A stretch of 57,500 nucleotides of DNA from Deinococcus metallilatus (GCF_004758605.1 NZ_CP038512.1:257501-315000), one strand, 5' to 3'; shown: positions 19,335-28,786, numbered from the stretch's first letter. Program-made: numbers and translations. The notes: generated from the sequence alone by a model not told the origin.

Positions 19335-21047
19335 TTATGGCTCGGTGGTGCCCAGGGTGTAGCTGGTGCCCTTCCGCTCACCACGCTTTGCGATTTGGCG
19401 AGAGCGGGTCAGGCGCTTCAGCAGGTTCGACGCCTCACTGGGCGTGAGTTCGGGCAACAGCTTGAGGACATCGCTGCGCTGAATTTCGCCGTGCTCCCGC
19501 AGGAATTGCAGCACGCTCTGCTCCTGCCGGATGCTGTCGGGCCCGCGCCTGCGAACGTACTCGGCCTTCTGGCCCATGCGGTTGTACAGGCGGGCGCTCA
19601 GGTGATAGGTCCGGTGTTTCTTCGGCCCTTTGGGCTCCAGCAGCCCGGCCTCCATAAGCTGTTCCAGGGTGGAACGCGCTTGATGTTCCGTGCCCCGGAT
19701 GAGGGCCGTCGCCTCGGCGGTCGTGATTTCGCCCTCATCCTTGGCCGTTCGGAGAATCAGGAGCTGACGCCAGGTCAGGTCACGTTGCTGACGGTTCTGG
19801 GCCTCGATGGTGAGGCGCACGAACTCCACGTCCGGCTGTCCACCTGGCAGAAACACACGCACATTTGTACCGTCCTTGTCCACCTCATAGGTGGGTGCTG
19901 GCCGACCAGCACGCAGGATGGACTCGTAAATACGGTCTACGCCGCGTCCTGTACGTTCGGCCAGGCCCAGGCGCCGAAAAGCGTCAGCAAGGAGCGGATT
20001 TCTGGCCCTGGGTTCCACCACCAAGATGTTGTCCGTCGTCACGCCCTCCGGCAGCCGTCCGGGATTGCTGATGTACATACCGCCTGCACCCTCATCAATC
20101 CGAACGTAGACGGTGCCACGCTGCGTGTAGTCCCGGTGGACGAGCGCGTTAGCCAGACCCTCTCGAAAGGCCGCTGTGGGGTAGGGCGGCACAGGAATTC
20201 GGCGAATGCCTAGGTCAAATTCCTCCTCCAGGTTGAGGGGGACCAGATACTGCTCGAAAGTCTGGAAGAGCTTGACCAGCGGTGCATGGCTGAATTGGTT
20301 TAGCGGATTGCCCAACCTCTCGGTGAGAAGCTGGAAGGCAGCCTCGTGCGTGGGCACATGGCTACGAATGGACGCTTCCCTTCCTGCCAGCAGGAGCCCA
20401 GTGACTGTAGGGCGTGCCACGCCGTCTACGGTCACCACCAGATTCAGTGCCCCCGCAAGTTCAGCGTGGTCCAACCCGCGTAGCGCTGGGTCAGCCTTCG
20501 GGTTGGTTTCAACGTTCTGCCTTAGCCGTTCGAGTTCAATGGGGTCCAGGTCATCCCAAGTGGCGCTGGGAGGCGTGTAGGCGCTCAGGTCGGGAGCACC
20601 CATCTGAATAGGGTAGTCCATCCAGTTGGTAGGGTGAATGGTCACGCACTCCGGCCTGCCCTGGCCGCCAATAACGCGCCGCTTCACGAGGCCGTCTGAG
20701 GTGGCGGTCAACCCCGCTGCTTTCGGGACGGTGATGACCACAATGCGGTGCCCACCAAGGCTGTGAAAGCCCACTGGTGCGGCGAGATGTGGGCGAGTCC
20801 TGTTGGCAATCAATGCTTCGAGATTCGCGGGAGTGAGGTGAGCTGGACGTTCTGGGTTCAATCCAGTCACCTCTCCGCTGTCCTCCACGCCGAGCAGGAG
20901 TTGGCCCCCGTGGGTGTTTGCCATGCAAACGATGGCTTCCACGAGCTTGTCCTGATGGAGACCACCCTTCTCCTCCACGTCACTTTTAAATTCAACTGTG
21001 AGGGTCTCTCCCTGGGCAATCAGGTCGCGTAGCTCCTGCTCGGTCAT
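19335..21047 (-). CDS. AlbA_2/Schlafen-domain protein with HATPase-like C-terminal half (COG2865-type)
   Basis: A 570-residue protein. Residues ~15-130 (TLTVEFKSDVEEK, IVCMANTHGGQLLLGVEDSGEV) form the AlbA_2 (former AAA_4) divergent nucleotide/nucleic-acid binding domain. A following region with REGLANALVHRDYTQRG and MYISNPGRLPEGVTTDN resembles the HATPase_c-like part of COG2865 'RecG-like' regulators. Two winged-helix segments end the protein (ITTAEATALIRGTEHQARSTL and RSDVLKLLPELTPSEASNLL). Such proteins are common in defence islands and some are thought to regulate or sense. The gene follows the helicase-PLD operon by 26 bases after a small ORF and has a weak GCAGG before ATG 21047. Frame intact. 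Confidence 0.8.
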   Translation of the reverse strand: MTEQELRDLIAQGETLTVEFKSDVEEKGGLHQDKLVEAIVCMANTHGGQLLLGVEDSGEVTGLNPERPAHLTPANLEALIANRTRPHLAAPVGFHSLGGHRIVVITVPKAAGLTATSDGLVKRRVIGGQGRPECVTIHPTNWMDYPIQMGAPDLSAYTPPSATWDDLDPIELERLRQNVETNPKADPALRGLDHAELAGALNLVVTVDGVARPTVTGLLLAGREASIRSHVPTHEAAFQLLTERLGNPLNQFSHAPLVKLFQTFEQYLVPLNLEEEFDLGIRRIPVPPYPTAAFREGLANALVHRDYTQRGTVYVRIDEGAGGMYISNPGRLPEGVTTDNILVVEPRARNPLLADAFRRLGLAERTGRGVDRIYESILRAGRPAPTYEVDKDGTNVRVFLPGGQPDVEFVRLTIEAQNRQQRDLTWRQLLILRTAKDEGEITTAEATALIRGTEHQARSTLEQLMEAGLLEPKGPKKHRTYHLSARLYNRMGQKAEYVRRRGPDSIRQEQSVLQFLREHGEIQRSDVLKLLPELTPSEASNLLKRLTRSRQIAKRGERKGTSYTLGTTEP

Positions 21048-21073
21048 CCTGCACAGGATACGGGGTGACTGGC

Positions 21074-21256
21074 TCAGTCCTCCGCAAGGTCGCGCTCCAC
21101 CTGAAGTTGCCCGTCCAGGAACGGCCTGAACTGCGGGAACTGCTCCTCGTCGTAGGGCTGTGGATTGATGGGGGCATTTCCGGCGGCGACCTGAAGGTAG
21201 AACTCGACCTCAGAAGTGGAGATGCCCAGGACCAGCGGGTCTTCTGCCGTCGGCAC
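21074..21256 (-). CDS. Small unknown ORF between the PLD and AlbA_2 genes
   Basis: About 60 residues from a GTG at 21256 (preceded by GAGGGG); the same frame stays open upstream to beyond the PLD stop, where CTG overlaps TGA. Acidic and proline-containing: LGISTSEVEFYLQVAAGNAP, then PYDEEQFPQFRPFLDGQLQ. Fills the gap between two genes of the operon exactly, which supports it as real. No recognised family; start uncertain. Confidence 0.45.
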   Translation of the reverse strand: MPTAEDPLVLGISTSEVEFYLQVAAGNAPINPQPYDEEQFPQFRPFLDGQLQVERDLAED

Positions 21257-21336
21257 CCCCTCAGTCCCCGGTCTGTTCTCTTCTGAGTCGCGGCTTCCCG
21301 TTTCATCTGTCAGGGTAACCGGGGACGCCAGTCGGC

Positions 21337-22464
21337 TCAGTACAGCCGCTGCCGTGCCCGAACCTGCACCATAGCTTGCGCGAGCCCGCTGTGAGGGTCG
21401 TCGGCATCTTTCAGGGGAATGAAGAACTGGGCGCTGATGCGAAAGGGGTCCCGGCTGATGTAGTCGTCGAAAGCATCGGCAGCATCTTTCGCAGCCTGGG
21501 CCGGAGTCTTGGCTATGTAGCTGGTTTTCTCGCTCAGGAACCGCTGGAAGGCGCTCTCGAACCGCTTCGTGAAGTCGTCCCGCAGATGCTCCCGCTCTTG
21601 GTGGAGTTCCTGCTCGAACTTCTGGCGGGCCTGCTTCTCCATGTCGCACAAAAAGGTCTTGATGCTCAGCATGTCCTCGGCCCGCAGGACGTACAAGCCG
21701 CTCACGTCGGGCACGTCCTCAATCCGGTCGTCGAGCTTCCGCTTCTCGGCGTTGATGAACTTGCGGAAGCGGGTGGCGAGGCTGGTGTCGGGGTCGATGA
21801 ACTCCACGCTGGGGTAGCGAACCCGGTCCCGCTGCGCCTGCTCGTTGCCGTGGCCCAGCCAGTCGGGCGGGATGGTGAACTGCCCGCCCAGCAGCTTGAA
21901 CGAGAGGCGCAGGGCCAGCACACCCAGCTCGGCTTGGTCGAGCAGGAGGGTGCGAAACGTCTCCTGCTCCTGCACCAGCCGGGTCAGCTCGTGCTGAACG
22001 TCGCTGGGGCTGAAAGGCTTCCCGTTGCTCCAGAGGTATTCCAGCTTCGTCAGGGTGGCGGGGGTGAGGGGGTGTGGGCCGCTCATGGCCTCTACCTGTT
22101 TGCTGTGCGCCCCGCCGTCTTCGCCCAGGTTCGAGAGGTTGGCGCTGCCGAGCCACAGGACCCCGCCCTCGTGCTCACGGGCGTACACCTTGGCGTGCAG
22201 GTTCGGCAGGCGCTTGACTTCCACACCCCACTCCCTGAATGCTTGCACGGCGTCGAGGCTGGACATCCCCTTCAGGAAGTCCTCGGCGTGGCGGGTGGTG
22301 AGCCAGGGCGTGAACAGCCAGCGGCGTCCCGGCCCCTCCATGTCCTGCACGGCGGCCCGCCAACCCTCGGCCAGATGAACCAAGTCGGGGGCCGAAGGAG
22401 ATGGGCTCGCCTTCTCCCCGGCGGGGACGAACACCGTGTCGAAAAGGCTCTGCTGGTCGTTCAT
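21337..22464 (-). CDS. PLD-family nuclease
   Basis: A 375-residue protein with one HKD motif: HAK at residues 90-92 and GSANLSN at ~106-112, the phospholipase D/nuclease active site. Enzymes with one motif usually dimerise to form the site. The C-terminal half has a charged helical region (RQKFEQELHQEREHLRDDFTKRF), probably coiled coil. ATG 22464 overlaps the helicase stop (ATGA at 22461-22464), so the two are translationally coupled. PLD nucleases accompany helicases in several defence systems (for example DrmC in DISARM). Nuclease action on DNA or RNA is inferred from family. Confidence 0.82.
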   Translation of the reverse strand: MNDQQSLFDTVFVPAGEKASPSPSAPDLVHLAEGWRAAVQDMEGPGRRWLFTPWLTTRHAEDFLKGMSSLDAVQAFREWGVEVKRLPNLHAKVYAREHEGGVLWLGSANLSNLGEDGGAHSKQVEAMSGPHPLTPATLTKLEYLWSNGKPFSPSDVQHELTRLVQEQETFRTLLLDQAELGVLALRLSFKLLGGQFTIPPDWLGHGNEQAQRDRVRYPSVEFIDPDTSLATRFRKFINAEKRKLDDRIEDVPDVSGLYVLRAEDMLSIKTFLCDMEKQARQKFEQELHQEREHLRDDFTKRFESAFQRFLSEKTSYIAKTPAQAAKDAADAFDDYISRDPFRISAQFFIPLKDADDPHSGLAQAMVQVRARQRLY

Positions 22465-25400
22465 GCGTGCTCCTGGGGTTGCTCGCCCGCCCGCTGCCAC
22501 TCCTCGGTGGGGATGACGTAGTGCAGCACGGTGACTTCCTGTCCCGGCGTGACGTTCGCGGCGGGATTGCGAACGATGGTGAGGTTCGGCTGGGTGCTCA
22601 GGGCATTGGTGACGATGTAGAGGTAGTAGTTCTCTTTCAGCCGTCCAGCGGTAATCCACTCGTTGGGGGTCAGGACGACGGGACCGACCCCAGCACGGCC
22701 CTTGACCTCAATGAAGCGGGTTTCCTGGGGCGTGCCGTCTGCCGCTGTGCTCGGCATGACGCTGCGGATGTCGTACCCGACGTTCTCAGCGCTGACATCG
22801 GCAGGCATCCGGCCCTGGGACCGCTCATATTCCTCGGCCACCCTCATCCCGGCGAGTTCCACGGCCTTGCGGACCTCCGGGTCGTCCTCGTTCGGCAAGT
22901 TCTGCTGCGTGGGTTGGAGGGGCCGCAGGTACGCCAGCGCGAGAGGCTGGGCCGGTTCGGGAATGAGCTGCGACTCCTGCTCCAATTCGGCCAGGAAGCT
23001 GCGCTGACGCTCCTGAAGACCACGCAGGCGGCGTTCCTCCTGAGTGATGGCGAGCTTCATGTCGTCGCCCTGCGCGGCCTTGAGCTTGTGCTGGGTGAGC
23101 TTGCGGGTGGACTCCCGGAGCAGGTGTTCCAGACTGCGGGTGCCGTACCGGCGGCGAATGTCCACCTCACGCAGGCGCTCGCCGCGCACCTCGTTCTCGT
23201 AGGGTTCGAGTTGGGTCTCCAGCAGCCAGTTCTCCAGGTGCTCCGAGACGCCCTCGCCGTCGGGGATGTTGCCCTCTCCCTGGGGGGCAGGCAGGGCGTC
23301 CACTAGAAGCCGGGGCGATACCAGCGTCGGTGTCTCGTCGCCCTTCTGCTGCACGGCGAACAGGCGGCGTGAGGCCGTGCTGCCCTGTCCGTCCACCACC
23401 GCCAACTCATAGAAGCCGAGGAGGGCGTCCCCCGTCAGGCCGTCCAGCTCGAAGGTCGCGCCCCGCTGCATGACCGGCTGGGCCAGGGCCAGCGTCTCCT
23501 GAAGCACCAGGTCGAACAGGGGATGGCCGGGAGCCAGGAAGTCGGCGTCGTAGGCCGCCCGCTTGTCGAAGGTCGTTTTCAGGTACTCGCTGCGGACGTT
23601 GTGCGCCTTACTCCGCAACTCGTAGGGCACCCGCATGGTGTACAGGCCGTCCTGCCGCAGGGTGGCCCGGCCCCCCAACTTCTCCAAGGCTTGCACGAAG
23701 AAGCGGGCCGTGTACTCCGGCTGGATGCGCGTCAGCTCGCTCTGCTCGCGGTCGGCCCGCAGCCGCGAGAGGTCCACGTCGCGCTTGGCGAGGGCTTCCA
23801 GCGTGACTTCCTTCAGGTACTCCACGCGGTCGGGCGAGAGCCGGGCGGACACCATCGCCTGAATCTCGGCCAGGGTGCGGCGGCCCAGCAGATGCTCCAG
23901 CATCAGCTTTTCGAGGTCCACGTCGCCCAGCAGCTCGCCCACCACGTCGTACACCCGGTCACTGCCGAGCTGCTCGCGCATGATTTGGAGCTTCTCCAAC
24001 ACCAGGGCCAGCACGTCCCCTCACGGGTGCCCTCGGCGATGAGGTTGTGGATGTTCACCTCGTACTTCTGCCCGTAGCGGTGGATGCGGCCCATGCGCTG
24101 CTCCAGGCGGGTGGGGTTCCACGGGAGGTCGTAGTTCACCATGACCGAGCAGAACTGGAGGTTGATGCCCTCGCCTGCGGCCTCCGTCGCCACCATGACC
24201 TGGGCTGAATCCCGGAACTCGTGCTCGCGGCCCACTCGCTCCTCCAGGCCCATGCTGCCGTCGATATGGGTGACGGCGTAGCCCTGCTTTTGCAGCACGG
24301 TGACCAGGAAGTTCAGGGTGTCCTTGTGCTCGGTGAAGACGAGGAGCTTCTCGCCGTTCAGCTTGCCGAGCACCTTGAGCAGTTCCAAAAGCTTCCGGTC
24401 CTGCTCCAACTTCGCCAGCGTCCGCGCCTCGCGGCTGAGGAACTCCAACTCCCGAATTTCGGCCTCAAGCTGGGGAAGGTTGCGGGCCAGGGTCAGCCGC
24501 TCGGCGATGCGGTCCTCCAGCTCCCAGCGTTCCTCTTCGGGGAGGTCTTCCAGTTCGTCCTCGGTGTAGCCCAGGTAGGGGTCGTCCGCCAGGTTATTCA
24601 CGTCGTCCCGTAGGGCCTGGAGACGCTTCAGCCGGTTCTCCAGCGAGCGGCTGATGGCGTAGGAACTGCTCGCCAATCGGCGTTGCAGGACGGTCATGGC
24701 GAGCCCCACGTTGCGCCTGCGGTCGTCCCACGCCTTGCGGAAGTGCTTGGTGACGTAGTCCGTCACGCGGTCGTACAGGGCACGTTCACTGGGCGAGAGC
24801 CGGAACTGCGGCGTGTGGACGTAGCGGGGCGGGAACAGCGGCTTGCTGTCGAAGTCGGTCATGTCCTCCTTCAGGCGGCGCAGCATGATGGGGTTCTCGC
24901 CCTTGCCCGCAGCCTCCCGCAGCAGCCCGGCGGTAGCGAAGAGGTCCGGCTCCAGCAGGTCCAGCAGCAGGCGGAACTTCTCGTCGTCGCCCTGGTGTGG
25001 GGTGGCGGTGAGGAGCAGCATGTGGGCGCTGGTCTGGGCCAGCATCTCGCCCAACTTGTACCGCTGGGACCGTTTGATTTCGGACCCGTACTTGGTGGCG
25101 GAGAGGCGGTGCGACTCGTCCACGATGACGAGGTCCCAATGGACACGGCGCAGGTGCTCCAGGTTCTCGTCCCGCTTGGCGAAGTCCACGCTGGTCACCA
25201 CCAGGTTCTCGCCCTCCCAGGGGTTCTCGCCGTAGCTCAACCCCGCCACGTCCCGGTTGATGACCTGGAACGTCTCGCCGAACTTGTCGTGCATCTCGCG
25301 CCGCCACTGGTCGGTCAGGTTGGCCGGGGTGACGATGAGTACCCGGTCGAGCAGCTTGCGGTAGCGCAGCTCCTTGAGCAGCAGGCCGCCCATGATTGTC

Positions 25401-25801
25401 TTCCCAGCTCCTGGGTCATCGGCCAGAAGGAAGCGAATCCGGGGGCGTTTGAGGAGCACGCCGTAGACTGCTTCGAGCTGGTGCGGCAGCGGGTCGATTC
25501 GGCTGGCCGACACCGCGAAGAAGGGGTCGAAGGTGTAACCGAGCTGGATACGCCGGGCCTCGACGCCCAGCGCGAACAGCTCCGGGTCGCCCGCGAAGTC
25601 CGTCCGCTGGTCGGCGACCAGGTGCATCAGGGCGGCAATGTCCGCACCATTCAACATGCGTTGGTGGATGCGATGGGTGCTCAGGCCCTCGGCGGTGACT
25701 TTGTGTCGCGTTCCTGCACGCTCCACACGGATGACCCGCACCGGCTCCGGGAAGATGGGCGAGCGCAGCGGGCGGTCGAGGAGCCGGTCGAATGTAGTCA
25801 T
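22461..25801 (-). pseudogene. SNF2-family helicase with DUF3883 C-terminus (DrmD-like), frameshifted
   Basis: The first frame (25801 to ~24020) has Walker A DPGAGKT at residues 129-135, DESH, TATPHQGDDE, and the second helicase lobe [20 protein letters not shown]. The second frame (from ~24016 to 22461) continues LALVLEKLQ and ends with a DUF3883 domain (RFIEVKGRAG, then LTPNEWITAGRLKENYYLY), a PD-(D/E)XK-like fold. The frames meet at GAGGGGAC (24017-24020): five G in place of four would join them as [10 protein letters not shown], giving ~1110 residues. So one base appears lost in a G run. It resembles class 1 DISARM DrmD helicases, but the other DISARM helicase genes are absent. First gene of the operon. 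Confidence 0.82.
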
Positions 25802-26279
25802 GAGAGAGCCTCACCCCAGGAAAGCAGAAATACGGGTGGGGAGCGAACGATTCTGCCCAGGGGGACTGGGGGTAGGAGAAGTGGAATGGGGGTGGGGGTT
25901 GACACTCGTGCTGGAGCACACGATTATTCGTGCCCAGTCGGATGGAGATGGCTCTGGAAATGTCCCACGAGGAGCCATCCGTAAGCCCCGAATAGTTAGC
26001 CGAACGGTAAGGCCGAAGCAGGACAACGTTGATACTACCGAGATTGGACACGGAGTGGGGAGGCGTTGAAAACCCAGTAAGCGCGCCGGGCTGCTCTCAG
26101 CAGACCGCGATGCTGGAGCGTGGACCTCAAGGGTTCACAGCCTGACTTCGGACTCTTCCACTGTCCACCACCGCCACCTGACCTAGGGGCGGCTGGCAAA
26201 CCTTCACGCTCCTGAGCAGCCCGGCGCACGTCCCATCGCCGAGAGTCTTTGGGCTCGCCTGTGTACCCAGGAGTACAGA
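25802..26279. other. Intergenic region with a possible promoter-operator
   Basis: About 480 bases between the leftward defence operon and rightward small ORFs, where promoters for both are expected. The one strong-looking signal is listed separately (25899-25927). No gene seen. Confidence 0.5.
25899..25927 (+). promoter_or_regulatory. Candidate promoter with a palindrome in its spacer
   Basis: TTGACA (25899-25904), a 17-base spacer, then GATTAT (25922-25927). The spacer contains GTGCTGGAGCAC (25908-25919), a 5-bp inverted repeat that could be an operator. It points rightward toward the small ORFs, about 350 bases away. Confidence 0.4.
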
Positions 26280-26444
26280 ATGCAGACAACTAAAAAATTG
26301 GACATCGACCATCCTGCCATCGAGCTTCTCTCCTATTACATGGGGCTGCTTAACCCTGTGCAAGACATTTTGGAGAACCTGTACCGTCTCTCTTTCGAGG
26401 AGGGGAGGTTCGGTAATTCGGAATGGTCGAGCACACTCGCATAG
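26280..26444 (+). CDS. Small protein, 54 residues
   Basis: Starts MQTTKKLDIDHPAIELLSYY from ATG 26280, with AGGAG six bases upstream (26268-26273 area), and ends TAG 26444. Acidic and helical, no known domain. First of four closely packed small ORFs on the plus strand that look like the short genes of plasmids or phages. Confidence 0.55.
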   Translation: MQTTKKLDIDHPAIELLSYYMGLLNPVQDILENLYRLSFEEGRFGNSEWSSTLA

Positions 26445-26456
26445 GGCTTGAGCACT

Positions 26457-26588
26457 ATGGAAGTTGTTTTGATTCCGATGGAGACAATTTACGGTAATCT
26501 TCAAGGTCGTCCACCAGAAAATTTGGTACTACACGCAGTTCGGGAGCGGCAGGTTCAAGAGGACCAATGGCTGGAGGTGCTGTTCTGA
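26457..26588 (+). CDS. Small protein, 43 residues
   Basis: MEVVLIPMETIYGNLQ..., ending WLEVLF; starts 12 bases after the previous stop. Its stop overlaps the next start (TGATG). Ribosome site weak (TTGAG). Family unknown. Confidence 0.45.
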   Translation: MEVVLIPMETIYGNLQGRPPENLVLHAVRERQVQEDQWLEVLF

Positions 26589-26701
26589 TGCCCAGCCCGT
26601 TTCTGAAGCAGCAGCAGGGCGCATTACTGCTCAAAGCAGCCCTTCTGGCTGGGCTAGAGGCCAACTTGGTCACCCTGCTACGCGATGCAGGAGCGGCATG
26701 A
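26588..26701 (+). CDS. Small protein, 37 residues
   Basis: MPSPFLKQQQGALLLKAALL..., one amphipathic or hydrophobic helix. Start overlaps the previous stop (TGATG at 26586-26590). Family unknown. Confidence 0.4.
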   Translation: MPSPFLKQQQGALLLKAALLAGLEANLVTLLRDAGAA

Positions 26702-26834
26702 GCAGCTCACCCGGCGCTACGAGCGCCTGAGCGAGCTGCACGCGCAGAGCGAGGAGGAACTCGATGACCTGGAGAATTTAGTTCTGGAACCGTTACGCGA
26801 GGCGCAGGACGTGCTGCTGCGGCTCGCTTCCTGA
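26685..26834 (+). CDS. Small coiled-coil protein, 49 residues
   Basis: MQERHEQLTRRYERLSELHA..., highly charged and continuously helical, ending VLLRLAS. Overlaps the preceding ORF by 17 bases in another frame. A hairpin terminator follows 9 bases later. Function unknown. Confidence 0.45.
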   Translation: MQERHEQLTRRYERLSELHAQSEEELDDLENLVLEPLREAQDVLLRLAS

Positions 26835-26843
26835 TGTGAAAGA

Positions 26844-26868
26844 GGGAGCCGGTATTCGCCCGGCTCCC
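26844..26868. terminator. Hairpin between convergent units
   Basis: GGGAGCCGG pairs with CCGGCTCCC around ATTCGC-type loop. No T run on the plus side; may serve both the rightward small ORFs and the leftward SHOCT gene. Confidence 0.5.
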
Positions 26869-26891
26869 AATCCTCTGAAAGACCCGGTACG

Positions 26892-27617
26892 TTAAAGCCG
26901 AGCGAGTAGCTTGGCCTTGAACGCCTTGAACTCTTCGTCGCCCAGCAGGCCCCGCTCCCGCATCTGGGCCAGGCGCTCCAGTTCGTCCATCACGGAGGGG
27001 GTGGCGGTTGGGGTTGGACCTGGGAGGGGTGCGGGCGCGTGGTCCTGCACGAACAGGTGCCTGAACTCTGCCAGATGGTCAATGACTTTCTGAGCGTTCA
27101 GGGCTCCGGAGTGAACGCTTAGGCCGCCCCACACCTCGAACTTCACTCGCTGCTTGACGCCGTTGATGCGGCAGATGACGACCACCGTGTTCTTAAGCCG
27201 GTGAACGTCGTTGTCGGCACCCCCGGCTATGAGACTACGCACCATGCTGACCTTAAAGTTATCGAGGTCGAGGTCATAAATGTCCAGGTAGGGAATGCGC
27301 AGGACGGTGGGGAGCTTCAGCCAGACCAACTCCTCCTGCCCCAGATACAGGTGCCCGCCATCAATGATGTCTGGGAGACCAGGGTAGCCACCGTGGTAGT
27401 TGGCAGAAACGTTGAACTTGACGACGGCAGGGACGTGCTGGGCCAGAAGAGCGTCCTGTTCAGCTTTACGGGCAGCCTGCTCGGCTTCGGCCACCTTGCG
27501 CTGCTCCTCGGCCTGCTGCTGGTATTCAGCCAGACGTTTCTGGCCCTCGGTGCCCAGTTCGGCGGCGACTTCGGTTGCCTTCTTGCCGATTTCCTGAACT
27601 TTCTTCCAAAAGGACAT
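26892..27617 (-). CDS. SHOCT-domain protein with coiled-coil N-terminus
   Basis: A 241-residue cytoplasmic protein. Residues ~1-58 form a charged helix (KKVQEIGKKATEVAAELG, then Gln/Glu/Ala-rich). The middle resembles a PH-like beta domain (GGHLYLGQEELVWLKLP; VVVICRINGVKQRVKFEVWGG). The last ~32 residues (MDELERLAQMRERGLLGDEEF) are a SHOCT domain, a short helical oligomerisation module. Located between small genes in the right part of the island. Function unknown. The SHOCT call is confident, the rest descriptive. Confidence 0.75.
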   Translation of the reverse strand: MSFWKKVQEIGKKATEVAAELGTEGQKRLAEYQQQAEEQRKVAEAEQAARKAEQDALLAQHVPAVVKFNVSANYHGGYPGLPDIIDGGHLYLGQEELVWLKLPTVLRIPYLDIYDLDLDNFKVSMVRSLIAGGADNDVHRLKNTVVVICRINGVKQRVKFEVWGGLSVHSGALNAQKVIDHLAEFRHLFVQDHAPAPLPGPTPTATPSVMDELERLAQMRERGLLGDEEFKAFKAKLLARL

Positions 27618-27715
27618 TTTGTTCCTTTACTTAATTGTCACATGTCTGCTGGCTAACGCTGACGAGAGAAGGCGGGAAAAAGCCGACCCAGCCTGACTTC
27701 TTTGCAATAAGTAGA

Positions 27716-27907
27716 CTACCAGCCAATCCAGAATCCTGTGATTCTCAATCGACCTACAAGACCAATTAAGCCGATAATGAGCATGATGCCCAGGATACCG
27801 GCAACCAGTGCTAGAACAAATTTAGCAATGAGGATAACACCTGCGACAGCCAGGACAATCAAAGTGGTGTAGAATAGTAGTTTCAGAAGGACCCTAAAAC
27901 ATCCCAT
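27716..27907 (-). CDS. Small membrane protein
   Basis: 63 residues, almost entirely hydrophobic. Two membrane segments (LLFYTTLIVLAVAGVILIA and VLALVAGILGIMLIIGLIGL) with a short basic C-terminal end. It follows the exported protein gene by 19 bases on the same strand, so the two are probably cotranscribed. No recognised family; could be a membrane effector or just a hydrophobic leader-type peptide. Confidence 0.55.
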   Translation of the reverse strand: MGCFRVLLKLLFYTTLIVLAVAGVILIAKFVLALVAGILGIMLIIGLIGLVGRLRITGFWIGW

Positions 27908-27926
27908 CTAAGTCTTCCATCCCATC

Positions 27927-28517
27927 TCATTTACAGTATTTGACGGCGGCAAATGCCTGTGCGAAGCCTTGGGGTTGGAAGGTGTAATCCAGTTGCTGCT
28001 TTACAACGGCCCCATCGCGTCGCGGCTGAATACGAATGACTACCTTCTTGCCGTCCATTAAACCCTGCGCGATGGCATTATTGGCATTCATGTCGTAGAA
28101 GAGCAGGGATTCAGGACGAAGCTTTCTGTTGAGCCATGCCGAATCAATGTCGCCCACGGTCGCGGCTTGTGAGGTTCCCACGCGGTAGGAGACGGCGTAG
28201 AGGTCATCTATCTGTTTGTCCAGTTCATCCCTCGACTCGATGGGTGTGGTGGGCAGCAGGGCGTGCTTGGTAGCGATGCCGAACAGCCAGCCCTGCCCAG
28301 CAGCGCACTTCATGCTCAGGTATGTATTGCTGCCCGTATCGTTCAACTCGTCGATGAAGACGATGCTGAGGTTGGCGTCGTTCATCGGGTCCTTCTGATA
28401 GCTGTAGAAGACTTTCGTGCCGGGAACGCGAGTTTCAGCCTGGGCCACGGTGGCAGCGCCGAGGCCGAGCAGGGTGAGGACAAGCGTAGGAAGGGTTCGA
28501 CTCCTTGAGATGGTCAT
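27927..28517 (-). CDS. Secreted protein of unknown family
   Basis: A 196-residue protein with a clear signal peptide (basic SRSR, hydrophobic LVLTLLGLGAATV, likely cleavage after AQA near residue 27). The mature part has two cysteines (MKCAAGQG and the terminal KYCK) that could pair, and no membrane segment. Exported to periplasm or beyond. Start at ATG 28517; no strong ribosome site. Not a family I recognise. Confidence 0.65.
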   Translation of the reverse strand: MTISRSRTLPTLVLTLLGLGAATVAQAETRVPGTKVFYSYQKDPMNDANLSIVFIDELNDTGSNTYLSMKCAAGQGWLFGIATKHALLPTTPIESRDELDKQIDDLYAVSYRVGTSQAATVGDIDSAWLNRKLRPESLLFYDMNANNAIAQGLMDGKKVVIRIQPRRDGAVVKQQLDYTFQPQGFAQAFAAVKYCK

Positions 28518-28786
28518 ATGTTCGGCGGCACTTTAATCGACGCGGCGGGGCTGCGTGGACGAATATGCGTCCTCTTGAGAAGTTTTCGCGGTGGCTACCC
28601 CCGATTTGAAGCAGGTACACCCCCAAGGTTCAGCTCCCTGTGCCTCCTTTCGGCCTGGCCAGCATCTCCAGTTCTGAGTATTCGGCTTCGAGCAGGGCTG
28701 AGCACGTTCGATGGTCGTGATGCGGCTTCTCCAGATGCACCTGCTCCGGCCCCTCCAATTCTTGGTCGTAGTGGGGGAGTAGCATC

